A stretch of 64,000 nt of DNA from assembly GCF_051014445.1 (NCBI RefSeq), contig NC_135137.1:20089501-20153500 (forward strand). Reading direction: 5' to 3'. The notes under the pieces were generated by a model. That model searched no databases. It saw nothing but the letters and a program-made list of their open reading frames with translations, and was not told the DNA's origin. This document shows, in pieces, positions 11,801 through 25,700 of the stretch. Position numbers and translations under genes: made by a program. Position 1 is the stretch's first letter; every line of letters starts with the position of its first letter. Origin of the DNA: Colletes latitarsis (taxonomy: Eukaryota > Arthropoda > Insecta > Hymenoptera > Colletidae).

Positions 11801-14800
11801 TCTGGGTTAGGTCTGGGTTATACCATCATCTGGCTCATGATTTTGCCTTCTTCGCATACTTGTTGGCCAGATCCTGGGTTTTTTTCGTGTTTGAATCACG
11901 TAGTAATGTGGTAACACACTGAAGCAGTCAATTAAACCTGGTTTCGATCAATATTTAAGAGGATAACACCGGTTAGGTCTGGGTTAGGTCTGGGATATGC
12001 CCGCATCTGGCTCATGATTTGGCCTTCTTCGCATACGTGTTGGCTACATCCTGGGTTTTTTCGTCTTTGAATCACGTAGTAATGTGGTAACACACTGAAA
12101 CAGTCAATTAAACCTGGTTTCGACCAATATTTTAGAGGATAACACCGGTTGGGTGTGGGTCAGGTCTGGGATATGCGCGCATCTGGCTTATACTTTCGCC
12201 CTTTTCGCAAACTTGTTGGCTAGATCCTGGGTTTTTTTCGGGATTGAATCACGTAGCAATGTGGTAACACACTGAAGCAGTCAATTAAACCTGGTTTCGT
12301 ACAATATTTTAGAGGATAACACCGGTTAGGTCAGGGTTAGGTCTGGGTTATACCAGCATCTGGCTCATGATTTCGCCTTCTTCGCATACGTGTTGGCCAG
12401 ATCCTGGGGTTTTTCGTGTTTGAATCACGTAGTAATGTGGTAACACACTGAAGCAGTCAATTAAACCTGGTTTCGATCAATATTTTAGAGGATAACACCG
12501 GTTAGGTCTGGGATATGCGCGCATCTGGCTTATACTTTCGCCTTTTTCGCAAACTTGTTGGCTAGATCCTGGGTTTTTTCGTCTTTGAATCACGTAGTAA
12601 TGTGGTACAACACTGAAGCAGTCAATTAAACCTGGTTTCGATCAATATTTTAGAGGATAACACCGGTTAGGTCTGGGATATGCGCGCATCTGGCTTATTC
12701 TTTCGCCTTTTTCGCAAACTTGTTGGCTAGATCCTGGGTTTTTTCGTCTTTGAATCACGTAGTAATGTGGTAACACACTGAAGCAGTCAATTAAACCTGG
12801 TTTCGACCAATATTTTAGAGGATAACACCGGTTAGGTCTGGGTTAGGTCTGGGATATGCGCGCATCTGGCTTATACTTTCGCCTTTTTCGCAAACTTGTT
12901 GGCCAGATCCTGGGTTTATTTCGTGTTTGAATCACGTAGTAATGTGGTAACACACTGAAGCAGTCAATTAAACCTGGTTTCGATCAATATTTTAGAGGAT
13001 AACACCGGTTAGGTCTGGGATATGCGCGCATGTGGCTTATACTTTCGCCTTTTTCGCATACTTGCTGGCCAGATCCTGGGTTTTTTTCGGGTTTGAATCA
13101 CGTAGTAATGTGGTACCACACAGAAGCAGTCCATTAAACTTGGTTTCGACCAATGTTTTAGAGGATAACACCGGTTAGGTCTGGGTTAGGTCTGGGATAT
13201 GCGCGCATCTGGCTTATACTTTCGCCTTTTTCGCAAACTTGTTGGCCAGATCCTGGGTTTTTTTCGGGTTTGAATCACGTAGTAATGTGGTAACACACTG
13301 AAGCAGTCAATTAAACCTGCTTTCGATCAATATTTTAGAGGATAACACCGGTTAGGTCAGGGTTAGGTCAGGGTTATACCAGCATCTGGCTCATGATTTC
13401 GCCTTCTTCGCATACGTGTTGGCCAGATCCTGGATTTTTTCGTCTTTGAATCACGTAGTAATGTGGTACAACACTGAAGCAGTCAATTAAACCTGGTTTC
13501 GATCAATATTTTAGAGGATAACACCGGTTAGGTCTGGGATATGTGCGCATCTGGCTTATACTTTCGCCTTTTTCGCAAACTTGTTGGCTAGATCCTGGGT
13601 TTTTTCGTCTTTGAATCACGTAATAATGTGGTAACACACTGAAGCAGTCAATTAAACCTGGTTTCGACCAATATTTTAGAGGATAACACCGGTTAGGTCT
13701 GGGTTAGGTCTGGGATATGCGCGCATCTGGCTTATACTTTCGCCTTTTTCGCATACTTGTTGGCCAGATCCTGGGTTTTTTCGTGTTTGAATCACGTAGT
13801 AATGTGGTAACACACTGAAGCAGTCAATTAAACCTGGTTTCGATCAATATTTTAGAGGATAACACCGGTTAGGTCTGGGTTAGGTCTGGGTTATACCAGC
13901 ATCTGGCTCGTGATAACGCCTTCTTCGCATACATGTTGGCCAGATCCTGGGTTTTTTCGTCTTTGAATCACGTAGTAATGTGGTAACACACTGAAGCAGT
14001 CAATTAAACCTGGTTTCGACCAATATTTTAGAGGATAACACCGGTTAGGTCTGGGTTAGGTCTGGGATATGCGCGCATCTGGCTTATACTTTCGCCTTTT
14101 TCGCAAACTTGTTGGTCAGATCCTGGGTTTTTTCGTCTTTGAATCACGTAGTAATGTGGTAACACACTGAAGCAGTCAATTAAACCTGGTTTCGACCAAT
14201 ATTTTAGAGGATAACACCGGTTAGGTCTGGGATATGCGCGCATCTGGCTTATACTTTCGCCTTTTTCGCATACGTGTTGGCCAGATCCTGGGTTTTTTCG
14301 TCTTTGAATCACGTAGTAATGTGGTAACACACTGAAGCAGTCAATTAAACCTGGTTTCGACCAATATTTTAGAGGATAACACCGGTTAGGTCTGGGTTAG
14401 GTCTGGGATATGCGCGCATCTGGCTTATACTTTCGCCTTTTTCGCAAACTTGTTGGCCAGATCCTGGGTTTATTTCGTGTTTGAATCACGTAGTAATGTG
14501 GTAACACACTGAAGCAGTCAATTAAACCTGGTTTCGATCAATATTTTAGAGGATAACACCGGTTAGGTCTGGGATATGCGCGCATCTGGCTTATACTTTC
14601 GCCTTTTTCGCATACTTGCTGGCCAGATCCTGGGTTTTTTTCGGGTTTGAATCACGTAGTAATGTGGTACCACACAGAAGCAGTCCATTAAACTTGGTTT
14701 CGACCAATGTTTTAGAGGATAACACCGGTTAGGTCTGGGTTAGGTCTGGGATATGCGCGCATCTGGCTTATACTTTCGCCTTTTTCGCAAACTTGTTGGC

Positions 14801-17800
14801 CAGATCCTGGGTTTTTTTCGGGTTTGAATCACGTAGTAATGTGGTAACACACTGAAGCAGTCAATTAAACCTGCTTTCGATCAATATTTTAGAGGATAAC
14901 ACCGGTTAGGTCAGGGTTAGGTCTGGGTTATACCAGCATCTGGCTCATGATTTCGCCTTCTTCGCATACGTGTTGGCCAGATCCTGGGTTTTTTCGTCTT
15001 TGAATCACGTAATAATGTGGTAACACACTGAAGCAGTCAATTAAACCTGCTTTCGATCAATATTTTAGAGGATAACACCGGTTAGGTCTGGGTTAGGTCT
15101 GGGATATGCCCGCATCTGGCTCATGATTTGGCCTTCTTCGCATACTTGTTGGCCAGATCCTGGGTTTTTTTCGTCTTTGAATCACGTAGTAATGTGGTAA
15201 CACACTGAAGCAGTCAATTAAACCTGGTTTCGATCAATATTTTAGAGGATAACACCGGTTAGGTCAGGGTTAGGTCAGGGTTATACCAGCATCTGGCTCA
15301 TGATTTCGCCTTCTTCGCATACGTGTTGGCCAGATCCTGGGTTTTTTCGTCTTTGAATCACGTAGTAATGTGGTACAACACTGAAGCAGTCAATTAAACC
15401 TGGTTTCGATCAATATTTTAGAGGATAACACCGGTTAGGCCTGGGATATGCGCGCATCTGGCTTATACTTTCGCCTTTTTCGCAATCTTGTTGGCTAGAT
15501 CCTGGGTTTTTTCGTGTTTGAATCACGTAGTAATGTGGTACCACATTGAAGCAGTGAATTAATCCTGGTTTCGATGAATATTTTAGAGGATAACACCGGT
15601 TAGGTCTGGGTTAGGTCTGGGATATGTGCGCATCTGGCTTATACTTTCGCCTTATTCGCAAACTTGTTGGCTAGATCCTGGGTTTTTTGCGGGTTTGAAT
15701 CACGTAGTAATGTGGTAACACACTGAAGCAGTCAATTAAACCTGGTTTCGATCAATATTTTAGAGGATAACACCGGTTAGGTCTGGGTTAGGTCTGGGTT
15801 ATACCATCATCTGGCTCATGATTTTGCCTTCTTCGCATACTTGTTGGCCAGATCCTGGGTTTTTTTCGTGTTTGAATCACGTAGTAATGTGGTAACACAC
15901 TGAAGCAGTCAATTAAACCTGGTTTCGATCAATATTTAAGAGGATAACACCGGTTAGGTCTGGGTTAGGTCTGGGATATGCCCGCATCTGGCTCATGATT
16001 TGGCCTTCTTCGCATACGTGTTGGCTACATCCTGGGTTTTTTCGTCTTTGAATCACGTAGTAATGTGGTAACACACTGAAACAGTCAATTAAACCTGGTT
16101 TCGACCAATATTTTAGAGGATAACACCGGTTGGGTGTGGGTCAGGTCTGGGATATGCGCGCATCTGGCTTATACTTTCGCCCTTTTCGCAAACTTGTTGG
16201 CTAGATCCTGGGTTTTTTTCGGGATTGAATCACGTAGCAATGTGGTAACACACTGAAGCAGTCAATTAAACCTGGTTTCGTACAATATTTTAGAGGATAA
16301 CACCGGTTAGGTCAGGGTTAGGTCTGGGTTATACCAGCATCTGGCTCATGATTTCGCCTTCTTCGCATACGTGTTGGCCAGATCCTGGGGTTTTTCGTGT
16401 TTGAATCACGTAGTAATGTGGTAACACACTGAAGCAGTCAATTAAACCTGGTTTCGATCAATATTTTGGAGGATAACACCGGTTAGGTCTGTGTTAAGTC
16501 TGGGTTATACCAGCATCTGGCTCATGATTTCGCCTTCTTCGCATACGTGTTGGCCAGATCCTGGGTTTTTTCGTCTTTGAATCACGTAGTAATGTGGTAC
16601 AACACTGAAGCAGTCAATTAAACCTGGTTTCGATCAATATTTTAGAGGATAACACCGGTTAGGTCTGGGATATGCGCGCATCTGGCTTATACTTTTGCCT
16701 TTTTCGCAAACTTGTTGGCTAGATCCTGGGTTTTTTCGTCTTTGAATCACGTAGTAATGTGGTAACACACTGAAGCAGTCAATTAAACCTGGTTTCGACC
16801 AATATTTTAGAGGATAACACCGGTTAGGTCTGGGTTAGGTCTGGGTTATACCAGCATCTGGGTCATGATTTCGCCTTCTTCGCATACGTGTTGGCTAGAT
16901 CCTGGGTTTTTTCGTCTTTGAATCACGTAGTAATGTGGTAACACACTGAAGCAGTCAATTAAACCTGGTTTCGACCAATATTTTAGAGGATAACACCGGT
17001 TAGGTCTGGGTTAGGTCTGGGATATGCGCGCATCTGGCTTATACTTTCGCCTTTTTCGCAAACTTGTTGGCCAGATCCTGGGTTTTTATCGTGTTTGAAT
17101 CACGTAGTAATGTGGTACAACACTGAAGCAGTCAATTAAACCTGGTTTCGATCAATATTTTAGAGGATAACACCGGTTAGGTCTGGGATATGCGCGCATC
17201 TGGCTTATACTTTCGCCTTTTTCGCAAACTTGTTGGCCAGATCCTGGGTTTTTTTCGTGTTTGAATCACGTAGTAATGTGGTAACACACTGAAGCAGTCA
17301 ATTAAACCTGCTTTCGATCAATATTTTAGAGGATAACACCGGTTAGGTCTGGGTTAGGTCTGGGATATGCCCGCATCTGGCTCATGATTTGGCCTTCTTC
17401 GCATACTTGTTGGCCAGATCCTGGGTTTTTTTCGTGTTTGAATCACGTAGTAATGTGGTAACACACTGAAGCAGTCAATTAAACCTGGTTTCGATCAATA
17501 TTTTAGAGGATAACACCGGTTAGGTCTGGGTTAGGTCTGGGATATGCGCGCATCTGGCTTATACTTTCGCCTTTTTCGCAAACTTGTTGGCTAGATCCTG
17601 GGCTTTTTCGTCTTTGAATCACGTAGTAATGTGGTAACACACTGAAGCAGTCAATTAAACCTGGTTTCGATCAATATTTTAGAGGATAACACCGGTTAGG
17701 TCTGGGTTAGGATTGGGATATGCGCCCATCTGGCTTATACTTTCGCCTTTTTCGCAAACTTGTTGGTCAGATCCTGGGTTTTTTCGTCTTTGAATCACGT

Positions 17801-19539
17801 AGTAATGTGGTAACACACTGAAGCAGTCAATTAAACCTGGTTTCGACCAATATTTTAGAGGATAACACCGGTTAGGTCTGGGTTAGGTCTGGGTTATACC
17901 AGCATCTGGCTCATGATTTCGCCTTCTTCGCGTACGTGTTGGCCAGATCCTGGGTTTTTTCGTCTTTGAATCACGTAGTAATGTGGTACAACACTGAAGC
18001 AGTCAATTAAACCTGGTTTCGATCAATATTTTAGAGGATAACACCGGTTAGGTCTGGGATATGCGCGCATCTGGCTTATACTTTCGCCTTTTTCGCAAAC
18101 TTGTTGGCTAGATCCTGGGTTTTTTCGTCTTTGAATCACGTAGTAATGTGGTACAACACTGAAGCAGTCAATTAAACCTGGTTTCGATCAATATTTTAGA
18201 GGATAACACCGGTTAGGTCTGGGATATGCGCGCATGTGGCTTATACTTTCGCCTTTTTCGCATACTTGCTGGCCAGATCCTGGGTTTTTTTCGGGTTCGA
18301 ATCACGTAGTAATGTGGTACCACACAGAAGCAGTCCATTAAACTTGGTTTCGACCAATGTTTTAGAGGATAACACCGGTTAGGTCTGGGTTAGGTCTGGG
18401 ATATGCGCGCATCTGGCTTATACTTTCGCCTTTTTCGCAAACTTGTTGGCCAGATCCTGGGTTTTTTTCGGGTTTGAATCACGTAGTAATGTGGTAACAC
18501 ACTGAAGCAGTCAATTAAACCTGCTTTCGATCAATATTTTAGAGGATAACACCGGTTAGGTCAGGGTTAGGTCTGGGTTATACCAGCATCTGGCTCATGA
18601 TTTCGCCTTCTTCGCATACGTGTTGGCCAGATCCTGGGTTTTTTCGTCTTTGAATCACGTAATAATGTGGTAACACACTGAAGCAGTCAATTAAACCTGC
18701 TTTCGATCAATATTTTAGAGGATAACACCGGTTAGGCCTGGGATATGCGCGCATCTGGCTTATTCTTTCGCCTTTTTCGCAATCTTGTTGGCTAGATCCT
18801 GGGTTTTTTCGTGTTTGAATCACGTAGTAATGTGGTACCACATTGAAGCAGTGAATTAATCCTGGTTTCGATGAATATTTTAGAGGATAACACCGGTTAG
18901 GTCTGGGTTAGGTCTGGGATATGTGCGCATCTGGCTTATACTTTCGCCTTTTTCGCAAACTTGTTGGCTAGATCCTGGGTTTTTTGCGGGTTTGAATCAC
19001 GTAGTAATGTGGTAACACACTGAAGCAGTCAATTAAACCTGGTTTTGATCAATATTTTAGAGGATAACACCGGTTAGGTCAGGGTTAGGTCAGGGTTATA
19101 CCAGCATCTGGCTCATGATTTCGCCTTCTTCGCATACGTGTTGGCCAGATCCTGGGTTTTTTCGTCTTTGAATCACGTAGTAATGTGGTACAACACTGAA
19201 GCAGTCAATTAAACCTGGTTTCGACCAATATTTTAGAGGATAACACCGGTTAGGTCTGGGATATGTGCGCATCTGGCTTATACTTTCGCCTTTTTCGCAA
19301 ACTTGTTGGCTAGATCCTGGGTTTTTTCGTCTTTGTATCACGAAATAATGTGGTAACACACTGAAGCAGTCAATTAAACCTGGTTTCGACCAATATTTTA
19401 GAGGATAACACCGGTTAGGTCTGGGTTAGGTCTGGGATATGCGCGCATCTGGCTTATACTTTCGCCTTTTTCGCATACTTGTTGGCCAGATCCTGGGTTT
19501 TTTCGTGTTTGAATCACGTAGTAATGTGGTAACACACTG

Positions 19540-22500
19540 AAGCAGTCAATTAAACCTGGTTTCGACCAATATTTTAGAGGATAACACCGGTTAGGTCTGG
19601 GTTAGGTCTGGGATATGCGCGCATCTGGCTTATACTTTCGCCTTTTTCGCAAACTTGTTGGCCAGATCCTGGGTTTATTTCGTGTTTGAATCACGTAGTA
19701 ATGTGGTAGCACACTGAAGCAGTCAATTAAACCTGGTTTCGATCAATATTTTAGAGGATAACACCGGTTAGGTCTGGGATATGCGCGCATCTGGCTTATA
19801 CTTTCGCCTTTTTCGCATACTTGCTGGCCAGATCCTGGGTTTTTTTCGGGTTTGAATCACGTAGTAATGTGGTACCACACAGAAGCAGTCCATTAAACTT
19901 GGTTTCGACCAATGTTTTAGAGGATAACACCGGTTAGGTCTGGGTTAGGTCTGGGATATGCGCGCATCTGGCTTATACTTTCGCCTTTTTCGCAAACTTG
20001 TTGGCCAGATCCTGGGTTTTTTTCGGGTTTGAATCACGTAGTAATGTGGTAACACACTGAAGCAGTCAATTAAACCTGCTTTCGATCAATATTTTAGAGG
20101 ATAACACCGGTTAGGTCTGGGTTAGGTCTGGGATATGCCCGCATCTGGCTCATGATTTGGCCTTCTTCGCATACTTGTTGGCCAGATCCTGGGTTTTTTT
20201 CGTCTTTGAATCACGTAGTAATGTGGTAACACACTGAAGCAGTCAATTAAACCTGGTTTCGATCAATATTTTAGAGGATAACACCGGTTAGGTCAGGGTT
20301 AGGTCAGGGTTATACCAGCATCTGGCTCATGATTTCGCCTTCTTCGCATACGTGTTGGCCAGATCCTGGGTTTTTTCGTCTTTGAATCACGTAGTAATGT
20401 GGTACAACACTGAAGCAGTCAATTAAACCTGGTTTCGATCAATATTTTAGAGGATAACACCGGTTAGGCCTGGGATATGCGCGCATCTGGCTTATACTTT
20501 CGCCTTTTTCGCAATCTTGTTGGCTAGATCCTGGGTTTTTTCGTGTTTGAATCACGTAGTAATGTGGTACCACATTGAAGCAGTGAATTAATCCTGGTTT
20601 CGATGAATATTTTAGAGGATAACACCGGTTAGGTCTGGGTTAGGTCTGGGATATGTGCGCATCTGGCTTATACTTTCGCCTTTTTCGCAAACTTGTTGGC
20701 TAGATCCTGGGTTTTTTGCGGGTTTGAATCACGTAGTAATGTGGTAACACACTGAAGCAGTCAATTAAACCTGGTTTCGATCAATATTTTAGAGGATAAC
20801 ACCGGTTAGGTCAGGGTTAGGTCAGGGTTATACCAGCATCTGGCTTATACTTTCGCCTTTTTCGCATACTTGTTGGCCAGATCCTGGGTTTTTTCGTGTT
20901 TGAATCACGTAGTAATGTGGTAACACACTGAAGCAGTCAATTAAACCTGGTTTCGATCAATATTTTAGAGGATAACACCGGTTAGGTCTGGGTTAGGTCT
21001 GGGTTATACCAGCATCTGGCTCATGATTTCGCCTTCTTCGCATTCGTGCTGGCCAGATCCTGGGTTTTTTCGTCTTTGAATCACGTAGTAATGTGGTAAC
21101 ACACTGAAGCAGTCAATTAAACCTGGTTTCGACCAATATTTTAGAGGATAACACCGGTTAGGTCTGGGTTAGGTCTGGGATATGCGCGCATCTGGCTTAT
21201 ACTTTCGCCTTTTTCGCAAACTTGTTGGCCAGATCCTGGGTTTATTTCGTGTTTGAATCACGTAGTAATGTGGTAGCACACTGAAGCAGTCAATTAAACC
21301 TGGTTTCGATCAATATTTTAGAGGATAACACCGGTTAGGTCTGGGATATGCGCGCATCTGGCTTATACTTTCGCCTTTTTCGCATACTTGCTGGCCAGAT
21401 CCTGGGTTTTTTTCGGGTTTGAATCACGTAGTAATGTGGTACCACACAGAAGCAGTCCATTAAACTTGGTTTCGACCAATGTTTTAGAGGATAACACCGG
21501 TTAGGTCTGGGTTAGGTCTGGGATATGCGCGCATCTGGCTTATACTTTCGCCTTTTTCGCAAACTTGTTGGCCAGATCCTGGGTTTTTTTCGGGTTTGAA
21601 TCACGTAGTAATGTGGTAACACACTGAAGCAGTCAATTAAACCTGCTTTCGATCAATATTTTAGAGGATAACACCGGTTAGGTCTGGGTTAGGTCTGGGA
21701 TATGCCCGCATCTGGCTCATGATTTGGCCTTCTTCGCATACTTGTTGGCCAGATCCTGGGTTTTTTTCGTCTTTGAATCACGTAGTAATGTGGTAACACA
21801 CTGAAGCAGTCAATTAAACCTGGTTTCGATCAATATTTTAGAGGATAACACCGGTTAGGTCAGGGTTAGGTCAGGGTTATACCAGCATCTGGCTCATGAT
21901 TTCGCCTTCTTCGCATACGTGTTGGCCAGATCCTGGGTTTTTTCGTCTTTGAATCACGTAGTAATGTGGTACAACACTGAAGCAGTCAATTAAACCTGGT
22001 TTCGATCAATATTTTAGAGGATAACACCGGTTAGGCCTGGGATATGCGCGCATCTGGCTTATACTTTCGCCTTTTTCGCAATCTTGTTGGCTAGATCCTG
22101 GGTTTTTTCGTGTTTGAATCACGTAGTAATGTGGTACCACATTGAAGCAGTGAATTAATCCTGGTTTCGATGAATATTTTAGAGGATAACACCGGTTAGG
22201 TCTGGGTTAGGTCTGGGATATGTGCGCATCTGGCTTATACTTTCGCCTTTTTCGCAAACTTGTTGGCTAGATCCTGGGTTTTTTGCGGGTTTGAATCACG
22301 TAGTAATGTGGTAACACACTGAAGCAGTCAATTAAACCTGGTTTCGATCAATATTTTAGAGGATAACACCGGTTAGGTCAGGGTTAGGTCAGGGTTATAC
22401 CAGCATCTGGCTTATACTTTCGCCTTTTTCGCATACTTGTTGGCCAGATCCTGGGTTTTTTCGTGTTTGAATCACGTAGTAATGTGGTAACACACTGAAG

Positions 22501-22790
22501 CAGTCAATTAAACCTGGTTTCGATCAATATTTTAGAGGATAACACCGGTTAGGTCTGGGTTAGGTCTGGGTTATACCAGCATCTGGCTCATGATTTCGCC
22601 TTCTTCGCATTCGTGCTGGCCAGATCCTGGGTTTTTTCGTCTTTGAATCACGTAGTAATGTGGTAACACACTGAAGCAGTCAATTAAACCTGGTTTCGAC
22701 CAATATTTTAGAGGATAACACCGGTTAGGTCTGGGTTAGGTCTGGGATATGCGCGCATCTGGCTTATACTTTCGCCTTTTTCGCAAACTT
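19540..22790 (+). repeat. 1,567 bp nine-monomer higher-order repeat, two tandem copies
   Basis: The rare variant TGGTAGCACAC occurs at 19,704 and 21,271, and GTGAATTAATCC at 20,583 and 22,150; both pairs are 1,567 bp apart. Each copy ends with the same hybrid monomer in which TTATACCAGCATCTGG runs into CTTATACTTTCGCC. Outer limits are approximate. Further copies of parts of this module lie around 25,948 and 30,823. Confidence 0.82.
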
Positions 22791-25700
22791 GTTGGCCAGA
22801 TCCTGGGTTTTTATCGTGTTTGAATCACGTAGTAATGTGGTAACACACTGAAGCAGTCAATTAAACCTGGTTTCGTACAATATTTTAGAGGATAACACCG
22901 GTTAGGTCAGGGTTAGGTCTGGGTGATACCAGCATCTGGCACATGATTTCGCCTTCTTCGCATACGTGTTGGCCAGATCCTGGGGTTTTTCGTGTTTGAA
23001 TCACGTAGTAATGTGGTAACACACTGAAGCAGTCAATTAAACCTGGTTTCGATCAATATTTTGGAGGATAACACCGGTTAGGTCTGGGTTAGGTCTGGGA
23101 TATGCGCGCATCTGGCTTATACTTTCGCCTTTTTCGCAAACTTGTTGGCCAGATCCTGGGTTTTTATCGTGTTTGAATCACGTAGTAATGTGGTACAACA
23201 CTGAAGCAGTCAATTAAACCTGGTTTCGATCAATATTTTAGAGGATAACACCGGTTAGGTCTGGGATATGCGCGCATCTGGCTTATACTTTCGCCTTTTT
23301 CGCAAACTTGTTGGCCAGATCCTGGGTTTTTTTCGTGTTTGAATCACGTAGTAATGTGGTAACACACTGAAGCAGTCAATTAAACCTGCTTTCGATCAAT
23401 ATTTTAGAGGATAACACCGGTTAGGTCTGGGTTAGGTCTGGGATATGCCCGCATCTGGCTCATGATTTGGCCTTCTTCGCATACTTGTTGGCCAGATCCT
23501 GGGTTTTTTTCGTGTTTGAATCACGTAGTAATGTGGTAACACACTGAAGCAGTCAATTAAACCTGGTTTCGATCAATATTTTAGAGGATAACACCGGTTA
23601 GGTCTGGGTTAGGATTGGGATATGCGCCCATCTGGCTTATACTTTCGCCTTTTTCGCAAACTTGTTGGTCAGATCCTGGGTTTTTTCGTCTTTGAATCAC
23701 GTAGTAATGTGGTAACACACTGAAGCAGTCAATTAAACCTGGTTTCGACCAATATTTTAGAGGATAACACCGGTTAGGTCTGGGTTAGGTCTGGGTTATA
23801 CCAGCATCTGGCTCATGATTTCGCCTTCTTCGCGTACGTGTTGGCCAGATCCTGGGTTTTTTCGTCTTTGAATCACGTAGTAATGTGGTACAACACTGAA
23901 GCAGTCAATTAAACCTGGTTTCGATCAATATTTTAGAGGATAACACCGGTTAGGTCTGGGATATGCGCGCATCTGGCTTATACTTTCGCCTTTTTCGCAA
24001 ACTTGTTGGCTAGATCCTGGGTTTTTTCGTCTTTGAATCACGTAGTAATGTGGTACAACACTGAAGCAGTCAATTAAACCTGGTTTCGATCAATATTTTA
24101 GAGGATAACACCGGTTAGGTCTGGGATATGCGCGCATCTGGCTTATACTTTCGCCTTTTTCGCAAACTTGTTGGCTAGATCCTGGGTTTTTTCGTCTTTG
24201 AATCACGTAGTAATGTGGTAACACACTGAAGCAGTCAATTAAACCTGGTTTCGACCAATATTTTAGAGGATAACACCGGTTAGGTCTGGGTTAGGTCTGG
24301 GATATGCGCGCATCTGGCTTATACTTTCGCCTTTTTCGCAAACTTGTTGGCCAGATCCTGGGTTTATTTCGTGTTTGAATCACGTAGTAATGTGGTAACA
24401 CACTGAAGCAGTCAATTAAACCTGGTTTCGATCAATATTTTAGAGGATAACACCGGTTAGGTCTGGGATATGCGCGCATGTGGCTTATACTTTCGCCTTT
24501 TTCGCATACTTGCTGGCCAGATCCTGGGTTTTTTTCGGGTTCGAATCACGTAGTAATGTGGTACCACACAGAAGCAGTCCATTAAACTTGGTTTCGACCA
24601 ATGTTTTAGAGGATAACACCGGTTAGGTCTGGGTTAGGTCTGGGATATGCGCGCATCTGGCTTATACTTTCGCCTTTTTCGCAAACTTGTTGGCCAGATC
24701 CTGGGTTTTTTTCGGGTTTGAATCACGTAGTAATGTGGTAACACACTGAAGCAGTCAATTAAACCTGCTTTCGATCAATATTTTAGAGGATAACACCAGT
24801 TAGGTCAGGGTTAGGTCTGGGTTATACCAGCATCTGGCTCATGATTTCGCCTTCTTCGCATACGTGTTGGCCAGATCCTGGGTTTTTTCGTCTTTGAATC
24901 ACGTAATAATGTGGTAACACACTGAAGCAGTCAATTAAACCTGCTTTCGATCAATATTTTAGAGGATAACACCGGTTAGGCCTGGGATATGCGCGCATCT
25001 GGCTTATTCTTTCGCCTTTTTCGCAATCTTGTTGGCTAGATCCTGGGTTTTTTCGTGTTTGAATCACGTAGTAATGTGGTACCACATTGAAGCAGTGAAT
25101 TAATCCTGGTTTCGATGAATATTTTAGAGGATAACACCGGTTAGGTCTGGGTTAGGTCTGGGATATGTGCGCATCTGGCTTATACTTTCGCCTTTTTCGC
25201 AAACTTGTTGGCTAGATCCTGGGTTTTTTGCGGGTTTGAATCACGTAGTAATGTGGTAACACACTGAAGCAGTCAATTAAACCTGGTTTTGATCAATATT
25301 TTAGAGGATAACACCGGTTAGGTCAGGGTTAGGTCAGGGTTATACCAGCATCTGGCTCATGATTTCGCCTTCTTCGCATACGTGTTGGCCAGATCCTGGG
25401 TTTTTTCGTCTTTGAATCACGTAGTAATGTGGTACAACACTGAAGCAGTCAATTAAACCTGGTTTCGACCAATATTATAGAGGATAACACCGGTTAGGTC
25501 TGGGATATGTGCGCATCTGGCTTATACTTTCGCCTTTTTCGCAAACTTGTTGGCTAGATCCTGGGTTTTTTCGTCTTTGTATCACGTAATAATGTGGTAA
25601 CACACTGAAGCAGTCAATTAAACCTGGTTTCGACCAATATTTTAGAGGATAACACCGGTTAGGTCTGGGTTAGGTCTGGGATATGCGCGCATCTGGCTTA

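Noticed and set aside
18293..18306. Pol III B-box or tRNA-like sequence (GGGTTCGAATCACG; also near 24,537 and 27,130)
   Set aside because: Only a few monomers have GGTTCGAATC (most have GGTTTGAATC), no A box lies at a proper distance and no cloverleaf can be drawn.
26..19359. Minus-strand open frames of 71-100 codons in block 1 (and 50,374-50,637)
   Set aside because: They are the satellite read through two monomers, repeat the same peptide with the monomer period, start at chance Met codons and match no protein family.
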